A DNA stretch of 64,000 nucleotides from Peptostreptococcus sp. D1 (GCF_900112955.1 NZ_FONP01000002.1:1-64000), one strand, 5' to 3'. Shown: positions 44,959 to 54,501, counted from the stretch's first letter. Numbers and translations: made by a program. The notes: generated by a model from the letters alone, not told the origin.

Positions 44959-46026
44959 CTAATACCTGTTCTTAATAATATAGCTATACTTTCTACCTGC
45001 ATCCAAAAAAAACTCGATATTTTCATCACTTGTATCAAGAGGTAAATTACACCCTGGAGTCAAAATAAAACCTTTACCACATATTTTACCAGCCATCAAA
45101 GATTGCTTAACTGCAAAATCAATACTCTCCTTTGAACCTTTACAAATAATATTCAATGGGTCCACATTGCCAGCAATTATATGTGTGTTTGAAAACTCGT
45201 TACAAGCTTCAAAAATATCAATTTCATTATCTATACTAAAAACACTAATACTCAATTCTTTTATTAGCTCCCACGATTTTTTTGTGTTTCCACAAACATG
45301 ATATGATGGTAATCTGCCCGACCTTTTCTCTACATATTCACATATTTTTTGTGTAAATGGAAATGCAAATTTCTTATATACTCTTGGACTAATTACAGTA
45401 TTTGATGCCATCGGATCAGCTATTGAAAACGAAACATCTAATGTTGAAAATTTATCCACAATAAATTTAATACATTCAAAAATATAGCTTAACAATTCAT
45501 ATGCATCCTCTGGTTGCTTTATTGTAGATTTTAAAAAATTTTCACTTCCCAAAACAAAGGACGCTAAAGTTAATGGTCCAGATAATGAAACTGACACCGG
45601 ACATATATTATCGCCAATAGCTCTAATTCTAGAAGTTGCATTGTAATATTTTTCTATTCCTTTTGATTTTTCATTTATTACATCTATATATTTAATATCT
45701 TTAATACTTTTTATTGCACTTGATTTCACATATGGTCTACCATTCTCTGGATAGTATATCTCTGCTCCAATTGCTTCAGAAATCCCAATAGCATTTGGTC
45801 CTATGCACATTCCATCCATACCGTATTTATTAAATGCTTCAATTTCAGCTGATACTAAATTTTCCTCATCTAACCAATAATTCTTTATTGATTTTCCGAT
45901 ATATCTTGCTTTTATTTCCCCCAAATATGGATCAAATGATACTCTATCGTAGTCCTTTCCATTCATAATTGCTTTTGCTCTTTCAATAGGTAACATATCA
46001 TCTTTACAATTTATTGTTAGCTTCAA
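44959..46026 (-). CDS. MtaA/CmuA-like methylcobamide methyltransferase (uroporphyrinogen decarboxylase family)
   Basis: A 355-residue URO-D fold protein. The zinc-thiolate ligands of the corrinoid methyltransferase branch are visible: His and Cys in SYHVCGNTKKSW and the later Cys in TPGCNLPLDTSDENI, with AGNVDPLNIICKG between. MtaA-type enzymes move methyl groups from methyl-corrinoid proteins to a thiol or another acceptor. No corrinoid protein gene is adjacent, so the partner is unknown. The start is a TTG seven bases after GGAGG. It fits an organism that makes its own cobamides. Confidence 0.8.
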   Translation of the reverse strand: MKLTINCKDDMLPIERAKAIMNGKDYDRVSFDPYLGEIKARYIGKSIKNYWLDEENLVSAEIEAFNKYGMDGMCIGPNAIGISEAIGAEIYYPENGRPYVKSSAIKSIKDIKYIDVINEKSKGIEKYYNATSRIRAIGDNICPVSVSLSGPLTLASFVLGSENFLKSTIKQPEDAYELLSYIFECIKFIVDKFSTLDVSFSIADPMASNTVISPRVYKKFAFPFTQKICEYVEKRSGRLPSYHVCGNTKKSWELIKELSISVFSIDNEIDIFEACNEFSNTHIIAGNVDPLNIICKGSKESIDFAVKQSLMAGKICGKGFILTPGCNLPLDTSDENIEFFLDAGRKYSYIIKNRY

Positions 46027-46352
46027 AATAATACCTCCAACTACCTCTCAATATATTTTTCAATATTTGCTTAATATATTTCTTTAATATTTATTTGATA
46101 TGTTTTGCAAATAGTTTTATTTTTTATTGAATATGCTTTAATTATATCATAAAGAAGCTTCATTTTTATATAAATATTGAGAATAATCATGATTACAACT
46201 GTTTTAGTGACTCTAATTTTAATATAGACATTTTCAATATCAAAATCGAATATTATAACAAAAAACTATAATACTTTCTTACAATTTTATTTGCCAGAAT
46301 AATATGCTATACTCTTATCATAAAAATAATCATCATACAAGGAGATTTTATT
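46027..46352. other. Divergent intergenic region between the MtaA-like gene and the reductase gene
   Basis: A degenerate period near 46040-46110 (repeats of TTAATATATTT type) is seen. No clear operator or riboswitch is recognisable. Confidence 0.45.
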
Positions 46353-47507
46353 ATGAGCTTAACATTACCAGAAAAATTCGATCAATATATAGATTCTAGA
46401 AAAGAAGGTTTTATGAGAATAATGGATTTCAAAAAAAATGGAGGAAAGGTAGCAGGATGTCTTTGTACCTATACACCTCAAGAAATCTTGGATGCTGGTG
46501 GAATTGCAAACGTTGGTCTTTGCGGTACCAGTACAGAAACAATACCAGATGCAGAAAAGGTTCTGCCAAAAAATCTATGTCCGCTTATCAAATCTACTTA
46601 CGGCTTCGCAATGACTGAAAAATGTCCGTATACGTATTTTTCTGATATCATAATAGGTGAAACTACTTGCGATGGAAAAAAGAAAATGTACGAATTGCTT
46701 GGCAAAATCAAAGACGTACACGTAATGCATCTCCCACAAGGTAAGGCTCGTAGCTATGTAAACGACAACTGGCATGAAGAATGCAATATCCTAAAAAGCA
46801 CTCTTGAAGAAAAATTAGGTGTAGAAATAACTGAAAAAAGACTTCGAAATGCTGTAAAAAATAGAAATGAACTAAGAAAATTGACATTAGAGCTATATCA
46901 GCTTCAAAAGAATATTCCTCCTGTAATGAAGGGTACAGATATAATGCTCGCAATGGAAAAAGGTAATTTTGCCTTAAACGTTGAAACTCAAATCGAAACT
47001 ATAAAAACTCTGATAAAGGAATCTAAAGAAGCATATTTTGAAAGAGGAGAACGCCCTGTATCAAAAAAGGACAAAAGAATCCTTATCACTGGATGTCCAA
47101 CTGGTGGAGTCATTCAAAAAGTTGGTATGGTTATTGAAAACAATGGTGGCGTAATAGTATGTAAGGATGACTGTGCCGGAGAAAGAGCTAACTCTCAGAT
47201 GATTGACGAAAACGCTGATGACATCATGAGAGCCATAGCTGATAGATATCTTGAAATCAACTGTTCAGTGTTTACTCCAAATGACGAAAGAATTCAAAAT
47301 ACATTGAGAATGGCTGAAGAATATCAAGCTGATGGAGTGATAGAACTAGTTCTTCAGGCTTGCCATACATTTAATGTAGAATCCTATAAAGTAGCAAAAG
47401 CTGTCGAAGATATAGGTATCCCATACTTGAAATTAGAAACTGACTACTCTACATCTGATAGCGGCCAGATAGAAACACGTATTGCAGCATTTATTGAAAT
47501 GCTGTAA
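46353..47507 (+). CDS. Double-cubane-cluster reductase (2-hydroxyacyl-CoA dehydratase/BcrC family, YjiM-like)
   Basis: A 384-residue protein of the HgdB/BcrC family in its single-gene form. Cluster-binding cysteines appear in [53 protein letters not shown] and [13 protein letters not shown]. The length and arrangement fit YjiM-like double-cubane proteins, which carry an [8Fe-9S] cluster and are powered by an ATP-dependent activase. That activase (YjiL/HgdC type) is not in the window. The substrate is unknown. AAGGAG precedes the ATG, and a strong terminator follows the gene. Confidence 0.82.
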   Translation: MSLTLPEKFDQYIDSRKEGFMRIMDFKKNGGKVAGCLCTYTPQEILDAGGIANVGLCGTSTETIPDAEKVLPKNLCPLIKSTYGFAMTEKCPYTYFSDIIIGETTCDGKKKMYELLGKIKDVHVMHLPQGKARSYVNDNWHEECNILKSTLEEKLGVEITEKRLRNAVKNRNELRKLTLELYQLQKNIPPVMKGTDIMLAMEKGNFALNVETQIETIKTLIKESKEAYFERGERPVSKKDKRILITGCPTGGVIQKVGMVIENNGGVIVCKDDCAGERANSQMIDENADDIMRAIADRYLEINCSVFTPNDERIQNTLRMAEEYQADGVIELVLQACHTFNVESYKVAKAVEDIGIPYLKLETDYSTSDSGQIETRIAAFIEML

Positions 47508-47622
47508 ATAATAAAACATTAAAAAATATCATTTCAACATCAACAGCATTATCTGCAACATTTACAATACTTGTATTAAAGTCTCCAAAAGAAAATACCT
47601 TATTATTTCTATTCAATCCTTT

Positions 47623-47653
47623 AAAAGAGCTTCATGATTAAGCTCTTTTTTTA
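47623..47653 (+). terminator. Rho-independent terminator of the double-cubane reductase gene
   Basis: AAAAGAGCTT (47623-47632), loop CATGATT, AAGCTCTTTT followed by T residues. A textbook stem and T run on the plus strand. Confidence 0.9.
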
Positions 47654-47767
47654 TATGTTCTATACACTTCGTCAGATACAGTTATCTTTTTATCTCTGAC
47701 ATAAATGTATCTTCCTTTGTCTGATATCCTTTGAGCCTCCTTTTTATGCTTTTTTGATTTTGGTCAT

Positions 47768-47807
47768 AAAAAAGGAGGACTTCGGCATTTTGACACACGA
47801 AATCCTC
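47768..47807 (-). terminator. Terminator downstream of the methyltransferase gene
   Basis: On the minus strand GAGGATTTCG pairs with CGAAGTCCTC, then CTTTTTTATG. It is nearly the same as the hairpin at 62367-62407, which ends the other ABC locus. Confidence 0.8.
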
Positions 47808-47830
47808 TTTGATGTAAATATTTGAAAATC

Positions 47831-47928
47831 TTTTTTTACAGTTGAATAGCTTTTTATTTCACCCCCTACTTATAAATCTTGTGTTTTCAATTTTTTTATT
47901 TTTCTCTTGTATATTCCTTTTCTTTTAA
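47831..47928. repeat. Diverged direct repeat, copy 1
   Basis: Aligns over about 100 bases with 54075-54177; shared blocks are TTTTTTACAGTT, AGCTTTTTATTT, CTTGTGTT, TTTTATTTTTCTCTT and TTTTCTTTTAA. Both copies have the same orientation and bracket the methyltransferase-ABC-TetR-adhesin segment. Confidence 0.65.
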
Positions 47929-48097
47929 TCTCTTTTTTGTTTTATACATTTAAAATGTTATTTTGGTACCTTAAGTAAATATGAATGATATGGCTTAGCA
48001 AATAAAAATTCAACTTTTGGACATCACTTTACACTTCACTATCCGTTGAGCTTCTTTTGTTTAAAGATTCTGCTGTTATATTTATTTTCATAAAAAA

Positions 48098-48931
48098 CTA
48101 TGCAAATTCCATTTTATTTATAGACATCTTTATCATGTTATCGCCTATCCTTGCAAGCAAACGATGAGAAAAACCAATACCGGGTTTTTTCATATCGCAG
48201 TAGCCTAACATATAGCCTTTTGAGCCAACTTTTATTTTACTCGACCAGCTAAGGTCTTTTTTAGGGTTATTTATATAAAATAACCCTTCTACATCTTTGA
48301 TTCCCATATTCTTCAGCGTCTTTGATATCATCAGCTTTAAGCCGAGCTTACCTACGCTATCAAAAACTAAGCATCCTCCTGCATATCTTTTAGAAAGCTC
48401 TAATACCAAGTCCTTTACCTCATCTCTCTTAAAATAATGAAATACTCCTGCCGCAAAGAAAATGACTCCGTTTGAACCATCTATTTCCTTCATCCATGAA
48501 TAATCTTTTAAGTCAGAGGCAATATTTCTTTCTCTTTCATAATTTGAAATAAGTTGATTACGAACCTCTATAACATCAGGAAAATCTACATTTACTATTT
48601 TACAGCTTCCATTGTCACAAGCCTTACCGGTCTCATCTAAACCGCAGCCAAGATTTACAATAGCAGCTTTTGGATGCATCTTTAGATATTCTTTGATTTC
48701 CCACATAATATCCAACTGACGCATTGCCGCTTCAAGTGAGCCGAACTCATACAAAAATGAACGGTTCTTTTTCTCCAGCTCTGAAAAGTCATAATCCAGT
48801 CTATCACATAAATTCTTTGCAAAAATATCGGTATAAAGCTCAGGAAATTTTTCAGAACACATTTTCCTGCCATATAATGGTACAATTAGTGTTTCCTGAA
48901 CGGTATTCTTTTTTATCTTTATCTTGCCCAT
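48098..48931 (-). CDS. SAM-dependent methyltransferase, leucine carboxyl methyltransferase (LCM) family
   Basis: A 277-residue protein with the SAM-binding motif AAIVNLGCGLDETGKAC, the acidic second motif IVNVDFPDVIEVRNQLI, and VIFFAAGVFHYFKRDEVKDL, typical of the LCM/PPM1 or TcmP group. Bacterial members methylate small molecules, often in biosynthetic loci; the substrate here is unknown. It lies downstream of a broken ABC transporter and TetR gene on the same strand, an arrangement common in mobile transporter cassettes. GAGGTG precedes the ATG. It looks intact. Confidence 0.82.
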   Translation of the reverse strand: MGKIKIKKNTVQETLIVPLYGRKMCSEKFPELYTDIFAKNLCDRLDYDFSELEKKNRSFLYEFGSLEAAMRQLDIMWEIKEYLKMHPKAAIVNLGCGLDETGKACDNGSCKIVNVDFPDVIEVRNQLISNYERERNIASDLKDYSWMKEIDGSNGVIFFAAGVFHYFKRDEVKDLVLELSKRYAGGCLVFDSVGKLGLKLMISKTLKNMGIKDVEGLFYINNPKKDLSWSSKIKVGSKGYMLGYCDMKKPGIGFSHRLLARIGDNMIKMSINKMEFA

Positions 48932-49017
48932 ATCAATTTCACCTCCTACACTTATTTAATTGTCCTGCTTATTTAAAAATAAGTTAAAACTAAGCTGCTA
49001 TAAAAATATAGATCAAA

Positions 49018-49789
49018 TCACTTGAACCTCCATGTATTTGCTCGCTCTCTTATTGAAATGAACGATTTATATATTCCATCTTGACCTATAAGTTCATTAT
49101 GAGTTCCCTCCTGTACTATTTCCCCTTCATCTAAAACAATGATTTTATCTGCTTTCTTAACGTTTTCTAAGCTATGAGCAATCATGATAACTGTTTTATT
49201 CTTTACTAAATTATCAATTGCTTTCATAATATGGTATTCATTTTCCACATCCAAAGCACTGGTAAATTCATCCAAAATTACAATAGGAGCATCTTTGAGT
49301 ATCGCTCTGGCTATCGCTATTCTTTGCTTTTCCCCACCGGATAAGGAATTTCCGGCTTCTCCTATTTGGGTTTCATATCCTTTTGGCATATTTTTTATAA
49401 AATCATGGCAACTTGCTTTTTTTTGCAGCAGAAATTACTTCTTCATCACCGGCGTTTGGCTTTGCTAAGCGAATATTATTCAAGATTGTATCCTCAAACA
49501 AATATACATTTTGAAATACCACGCTTATATTTTTCATCAATTCGCCAGCTTCAATATTTGTTATTTTTGCACCCCCAATCAATATTTCACCCTCACGTAC
49601 ATCATAAAATCTCGGTATAAGCTTTCAAAAAGTTGTCTTCCCACACCCACTCTCTCCACAAAGAACTATACAGTCTCCTTTTGATATCCTTCCTATTATA
49701 TTATCTAATGCCTTTTCTTTCTTTCCCTCATAAGCGAAGTCTATTTTAAAATCCACAATACTTTCACTTCTGCCAATTACACTGCTCAT
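49018..49789 (-). pseudogene. Chimeric, broken ABC transporter ATPase
   Basis: Reading from the ATG at 49789 gives about 50 residues resembling an energy-coupling-factor ATPase start (SIVDFKIDFAYEGKKEKALD, then CGESGCGKTTF). An in-frame TGA follows immediately. The same frame continues as an exporter-type ATPase (KLIPRFYDVREGEILIGGAK, NISVVFQNVYLFEDTILNNI). A one-base gain in the A tract near 49,425-49,432 shifts the frame again. The last 123 residues (49018-49389) hold the signature LSGGEKQRIAIARAILK, Walker B IVILDEFTSA and the H-loop His. No membrane domain is left. The join at Walker A suggests recombination between two ABC genes. Confidence 0.78.
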
Positions 49790-49800
49790 AAGTTCAACCT

Positions 49801-50419
49801 TTATTTTATAAATTCATTAAAAAGCTTTTTCCAGCCTGCTTCAATAAATTCACCCAGCATTTTTAAATATTCAATAGTTTCATCCTTGCTATATCCTTTT
49901 TCAATGATTAAGGTATAGGCGTTAAATTGCTGACTCATTAAAAGTTCCACTAAATCTAATTTCATCTCACTGATATCCGAGTCAATGTTTTCCTTTATAA
50001 ATGTCTTTGTTTTAGATATCTTATTTTTCATCATTTCACAAAACATCGCTTCTACCGAACTACCATTGCTACAGCAAAGCAGAAGCTTACACTCCTCATA
50101 ATATTTAAATAGAATATCTATATAGCCTATCCTTTCTTTCTCTATGCTCTTTAAAAAATGGTCAAGATTTATCTATGGAGTACTCCTTATATGAATTCTC
50201 ATTCTCTTTTCTTTCCATATTTAATGCTTTTAAAAATTCTTCAATTAGACTATAAAAAAGTTCATCCTTACCCTTATACCTTGTATATATCGCACCGGTT
50301 GTAACTCCTGCTTTTTTAGCAATATTACTTATTGAAGCAGTTTGAAATCCATTTTTCAAAAATTCTATTTTAGCAGCTTCTATGATTGGTTTATCCAGCT
50401 TATGATTTTTATTAGCCAT
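49801..50419 (-). pseudogene. TetR-family transcriptional regulator, frameshifted
   Basis: The first 85 residues are a good TetR DNA-binding domain: KPIIEAAKIEFLKNGFQTAS, then SNIAKKAGVTTGAIYTRYKG and KDELFYSLIEEFL. The frame then ends at a TGA near 50,160. Another frame continues plausibly (LDHFLKSIEKERIGYIDILF, KYYEECKLLLCCSNGSSVEA) into the open frame at 49801-50046 (FCEMMKNKISKTKTFIKEN). A single indel near 50,165 explains the break and would restore about 205 residues. The operator-like tandem palindrome at 50471-50497 lies just upstream, and the broken ABC gene follows by 11 bases. Confidence 0.8.
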
Positions 50420-50470
50420 ATTCCTTCCTCCTCTTGCAAAAAATACTATATTTTAATAATAAATAATACT

Positions 50471-50497
50471 ATTATCGATAATGCTATTATTGATAAT
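50471..50497. promoter_or_regulatory. Tandem palindromic operator candidate for the TetR regulator
   Basis: ATTATCGATAAT (50471-50482) and ATTATTGATAAT (50486-50497) are repeated with a 15-base period. The first is a perfect palindrome. They lie about 52 bases before the TetR start codon, where an autoregulatory operator would be expected. Confidence 0.6.
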
Positions 50498-50582
50498 ATA
50501 CATCAGTTAGCTACATTTAACAAGAGCTAAAAAAAGGTCTTTGTACCAATTACTATGTTCATTTTTATTTGAGAAAAATAAA

Positions 50583-50616
50583 ATAGTCGATGCAGTTAAA
50601 AAAACGCACCGACTAT
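50583..50616 (-). terminator. Terminator of the adhesin gene
   Basis: ATAGTCG and CGACTAT close a stem extended by GGTGCG and TGCATC around a T-rich loop. On the minus strand TTTATTTTTC follows. Confidence 0.7.
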
Positions 50617-50744
50617 AAAGTTATATTTCTAATTTAAATCACAAAAATTTAGTCTAAATTTTAAACGTTATTTAAGCAACTAGAGACTACAAGTACCGCT
50701 CTGTATTTTGTAAGTTCCCCTTCTTCTTGTTTCCTTTTCTCCTT

Positions 50745-52861
50745 TTACTTCGCATGTTTTCTTTTTCTAATACCCAGCAGAACAAGCAAGCTTCCTGATG
50801 TAAGCATAAACCAAGCATATAAGGATAGGTTTTCCCCATCTCCCGTTTTTGGTAAGGTCTTACTTATACTTGTATTTGAAATACTCGGTTTTTCAGTATT
50901 CTGCGAAGCTGTAGGTCTATCAGATGTTGTTGATGTATTTGAAGGTGTTGTTGGCGTACTTGGAGGTGTTTGCGGAGCTTTTTTTTCATTGGTAATAGTA
51001 AGTCCCTCTTTCATACTTCCTCCATAGACTACCTTGTACTGCTTATCATCAAATTTAATGGTATTGCCATCTTCTCCAGCTTCTTTCACAGTGTATTTGT
51101 AGTAGTCTGTACTGCCAAGTCCGTTTGCTACTTCAAGCTTTTTGAATACGCCGCTCCAATTATTACTTGCATTTAATTCAAGTGTTTTTCCTGTTGGATT
51201 TCCATCCTTGTAGAGTTCTACAGTTATTTTATCTGTTGGAGCTGTAATGGTATTTCCACTATGGTCTTTCCATAGCTTTGTAACCTTGACTTCTCTTTTT
51301 GGCGATTCCATTGGAATCCATGTTTTTTCTTCTTTGTTTGTTATCTTAAAGCCATCTTTCATAGTTCCGGTATAGCTTACCTTAAACCATTTACCATCAA
51401 GTTTAATGAAGCCTGTGGTTTCCCCAAGTTCTTTAACTGTGTACTTATAGTAGTTGGTATTTCCTCCATCTGCTACTTCAAGATTCTTAAACTCTCCACT
51501 CCAGTTGTTATCTTTTGTCAGTTCAAGTTTCTTTCCTGTTGCTTCTCCGTCTTTGTATAATTCCACTTCGATTTTCTCAACTGGAGCTTCCAAGTTATTC
51601 CCCGCAACATCTTTCCACTCTTTAGTAACCTTTATATCCCTTGTTGGCGGTATCATCGGCGTCCATGGTGTCTTTTCCTTATTGGTAACGGTAAAGCCTT
51701 CTGCCATTGTTCCGTCATAAGATACTCCGAACCACTTTCCATTGAATTGAATAGCTGATTCAACTTCCCCTATTTCTTTAACAGTGTACTTATGGATTGT
51801 AGGATTTTCTATTGATTCATAAGCTTTCAGTTTTTCAAAGGTTACCGTCCAGTCATTATCCTTTGTAAGCTCCTTTATATCTCCTGTGGCAGCTCCGTCT
51901 TTATACAGTTCTACCTTTATCTTATCAACAGGAGCATCTAAGCTATTTCCTGAACTATCTTTCCACTCTTTGGTTACCTTAATATCTCTTGTCGGTGGTG
52001 TCATCGGCATCCATGATGATAGCTTTTTGTTAGTAACAGTTAATCCGGATTCCTGATCTCCTCCGTAGGTTACTTTATACCAATCATTTCCAATTTGAAT
52101 ATTGCTACCTGTTTCCCCAACTTCTTTTACAGTGTAGATATATTCATTTCCATGAATGTCAGTACTCTCAAGCTCATTCCAAGTATAAGTAGTTGTTCCG
52201 CTTGTTAATTCAATCGGACTTCCCTCATTTTTGCCATTCTTTAGAAGCTGTAGCTTAATGGTCGGTTTCTCTCCTGTTATATTTTCCCATTCTTTCGTTA
52301 CCTTTACCTCTGTTTTATCCAGCTTATTTTCTATGATCCAATGTCCCATAATATCAGGAACCTCTATATAATTGGCTGTATATCCTTCCGGTATATTTTC
52401 TTCCTCTACTGTATATCTGATTCTTTCTCCTGTATCGATATCATACTTTCTAAGTCCTTCAAAAGTATATTGCCAACTCGGAGCAGTTATTTCATGTTTG
52501 GAAACGACTTTTCCATCTGCTTTTAGGACAGCCGTAATGGACTCTCCTTCCTTTCCCACCCATACTTTTCCTACTCTAATCTCTCTCCTTTCAGGTTCAT
52601 TTGCAATTTCTTTAATACAAGCTTTATCGGAAGCTACTTCAACCTCATATTCTTCACTGTTAAGCTGATACCCTTTAGGTGATGTAAGCTCCTTAATCTT
52701 GTATTTACCCGGAATAAGCTTGTTTGATACTGCTTCTCCATCCGTGTTTGTTGTTAAAGTAAAGGTACTGCCGTCTGCCAACTTCGTTATTACAAATTCA
52801 GCACCCGAAAGTTTAACTTCATTGTATTCTGCATCTACCTTAATAATCTTGATTTTACTCG
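50745..52861 (-). pseudogene. LPXTG surface adhesin, C-terminal part (SpaA and Cna-B domains) displaced by frameshift
   Basis: This frame holds the downstream part of the adhesin whose N-terminus is at 52862-53890. Just past the junction it reads GSGDLTSKIKIIKVDAEYNE, a SpaA-like isopeptide domain, and the largest open frame with a start is 678 residues from 52781. Then come two divergent Cna-B domains (REIRVGKVWVGKEGES, TEVKVTKEWENITGEK) and three closely related repeats of about 115 residues opening RDIKVTKEWKDSSGN, RDIKVTKEWKDVAGN and REVKVTKLWKDHSGN. A Pro/Thr/Ser linker, the sortase signal LPKTG, a hydrophobic helix and RKRKHAK finish it. It is expected to be covalently wall-anchored when in frame. 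Confidence 0.85.
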
Positions 52862-53890
52862 TTAAATCTCCGGAGCCTTGACCGCCGGAACTAGCAATTG
52901 AAAAGCTTTGTTTTTTTCTACACTTTCACCATCAGCCTCCAACTTAGCTGTATTTTTTAATTTTAATCCCTCTCGATAGGTCGAATTGTATCTAAGGATA
53001 AAATGCTTATTTTCTATATTGCCCATATTGTATGTGAAGCTAGTTTTGTCGGGTGATAATACGACCTTGTCACTTATATCTGTAGTCGAAAGTACTTTAC
53101 CGATATTACCATATTCATCCATCTCTACTTCTTCTAATTTGAATTTGTCCGCCACATACTCTATTCCTGTCATATCGCCACTTTCTGATGTTAACTGATC
53201 AGTAATGACTACATTATTCAATATTCCTTTTCGATGATTGATTCGAATAGTCCATCTGACATATCCTTCATCTGATAAACTTTGTCCTACCCATTTATTA
53301 AGGATTTCATTATTTAAAGGCTCTTGCTGTGTAGACGGAGCTACCGGAACGGTAATCGTAACAGGATACGAGCCTATGGCAATAACAATCTCATGGTTGC
53401 CCGGAGTATTTATAATGGTCGTATTAAAATTTGCATTTAAATACATTGTCCCTTTGATATTAAATTTATCTTCCACATATTTTGTAAATGTTACCTTAAT
53501 ATTTCCGCCTCCTAGTGTGCCGGGCATAACAACTGCTCTCGCTATTACTTCTGACCCATCCGGTGTTTTGATATCAAAATTACAAGCTGAATAGTTATTC
53601 GGGAATCTAAATTCATCCGGTAACTTGATATTAAAATAATCCCCTTCTTTTAATTCATTTTGATAAGAACTTGCATCCCATGAAATACTTAATTTCAAAA
53701 AGTCACTTACCTTAAAACCGTCCGGTGGCACTTCTCCTGTACTTTTGGTAACAGTAAATTCAGTTATTTTCGTTTCTACTCGCTCCAATGCTTCTGCAAA
53801 TACAGTTTGTATTGGTATCAAAACCCCTAAGAACATTACAAAAGCCAAAAAAAATGATGTTATTTTTTGAATAATTCCATTATTTTTCAT
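52862..53890 (-). CDS. Surface adhesin, N-terminal part (signal peptide and adhesion domain)
   Basis: A 342-residue frame beginning with a signal peptide (ITSFFLAFVMFLGVLIPIQT, cleavage near VFAEA). An MSCRAMM-like adhesion region follows: DGFKVSDFLKLSISWDAS, EGDYFNIKLPDEFRFP, KWVGQSLSDEGYVRWTIRIN and NVVITDQLTSESGDM. That pattern fits the collagen/fibrinogen-binding folds of Cna-B proteins. It ends prematurely at VPAVKAPEI, just after a tract of seven A residues on the coding strand. An eighth A would read through SFSIASSGGQGSGDLTSK into the downstream part. As it stands the product would be secreted, not anchored. AAAGGAG precedes the ATG. Confidence 0.82.
   Translation of the reverse strand: MKNNGIIQKITSFFLAFVMFLGVLIPIQTVFAEALERVETKITEFTVTKSTGEVPPDGFKVSDFLKLSISWDASSYQNELKEGDYFNIKLPDEFRFPNNYSACNFDIKTPDGSEVIARAVVMPGTLGGGNIKVTFTKYVEDKFNIKGTMYLNANFNTTIINTPGNHEIVIAIGSYPVTITVPVAPSTQQEPLNNEILNKWVGQSLSDEGYVRWTIRINHRKGILNNVVITDQLTSESGDMTGIEYVADKFKLEEVEMDEYGNIGKVLSTTDISDKVVLSPDKTSFTYNMGNIENKHFILRYNSTYREGLKLKNTAKLEADGESVEKNKAFQLLVPAVKAPEI
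52911..52917. repeat. Homopolymer tract at the adhesin frameshift
   Basis: Seven T residues on the plus strand (seven A in the coding strand). Eight would join the two adhesin frames into one protein of about 1,050 residues, so this is a candidate slipped-strand phase switch or a sequencing error. Confidence 0.6.
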
Positions 53891-54074
53891 TTACTTTATA
53901 CTCCTTTCGCCATTTGTTTCTGTAAATTCTGGAAAAAAATTTAGACTTTATATTCCATTTTATGGTATAATGACTAAAATAAGTTTGTTGTTTGACTTAT
54001 TATGGATTTAACGGATTTTGGAAGATATTAGATTATGCTAACTTATATATTTTTGCCTGTAAATTAAAGTCTAC

Positions 54075-54177
54075 TTTTTTTTACAGTTATACAGCTTTTT
54101 ATTTTGACTCTTACTTATGAATCTTGTGTTCTACAGGATTCTTTTATTTTTCTCTTCTGTATCCTTTTTCTTTTAAC
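54075..54177. repeat. Diverged direct repeat, copy 2
   Basis: Counterpart of 47831-47928 in the same orientation. On the minus strand both copies resemble an eroded coding stretch (KEKGYRREK in one, KEKEYTREK in the other), so they may be remnants of one ancestral gene. Confidence 0.65.
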
Positions 54178-54463
54178 CATTTTGTATAGTCTGGCTCACA
54201 TTAAGCTCTTTAGCTCCCATTCTCAAATACTTCATCTATACCCTCCGTTTCTTATTATATAAATTAGATATTATATTGATACCTTAATAAAATATTTATC
54301 ATACATTTTAAAATCTCCAGACTAGTAAAACTAAAAAAAGCTCTCACGATCATATATCATTTTGTATTATAATGCATAGATTTTTTTAAATTTATAGCAT
54401 TTAGCACTTTAATTTCATATCCGTTTTTCTTCCATAAGTCCTCCTTTCTGTTTTTTAGATAAA

Positions 54464-54494
54464 GAAAAAACAGCAAACCTTTTTCGATTTACTG
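54464..54494 (-). terminator. Terminator after a gene remnant
   Basis: On the minus strand CAGTAAATC pairs with GGTTTGCTG and TTTTTTC follows. It closely resembles the hairpin at 55209-55238, which ends the acetyltransferase gene. Confidence 0.65.
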
Positions 54495-54501
54495 TTCTGT
54501 G

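Larger units (their letters stand above)
47508..48097. other. Gene-free boundary region between core and accessory DNA
   Basis: It holds two terminators (47623-47653 plus, 47768-47807 minus) and one copy of a diverged 100-base repeat (47831-47928) whose other copy is near 54,100. No coding sequence is supported. Confidence 0.6.
50420..50744. other. Intergenic region holding a TetR operator candidate and the adhesin terminator
   Basis: The operator candidate is at 50471-50497 and the terminator at 50583-50616. Nothing else is recognisable. Confidence 0.5.
53891..54501. other. Noncoding region upstream of the adhesin with repeat copy 2
   Basis: It must hold the adhesin promoter but I cannot place it firmly. 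Around 54150-54230 the minus strand contains a ribosome-site-like GGAGGG, an ATG and a fragment, KYLRMGAKELNVS, that soon loses frame. This may be a decayed gene. Confidence 0.4.
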
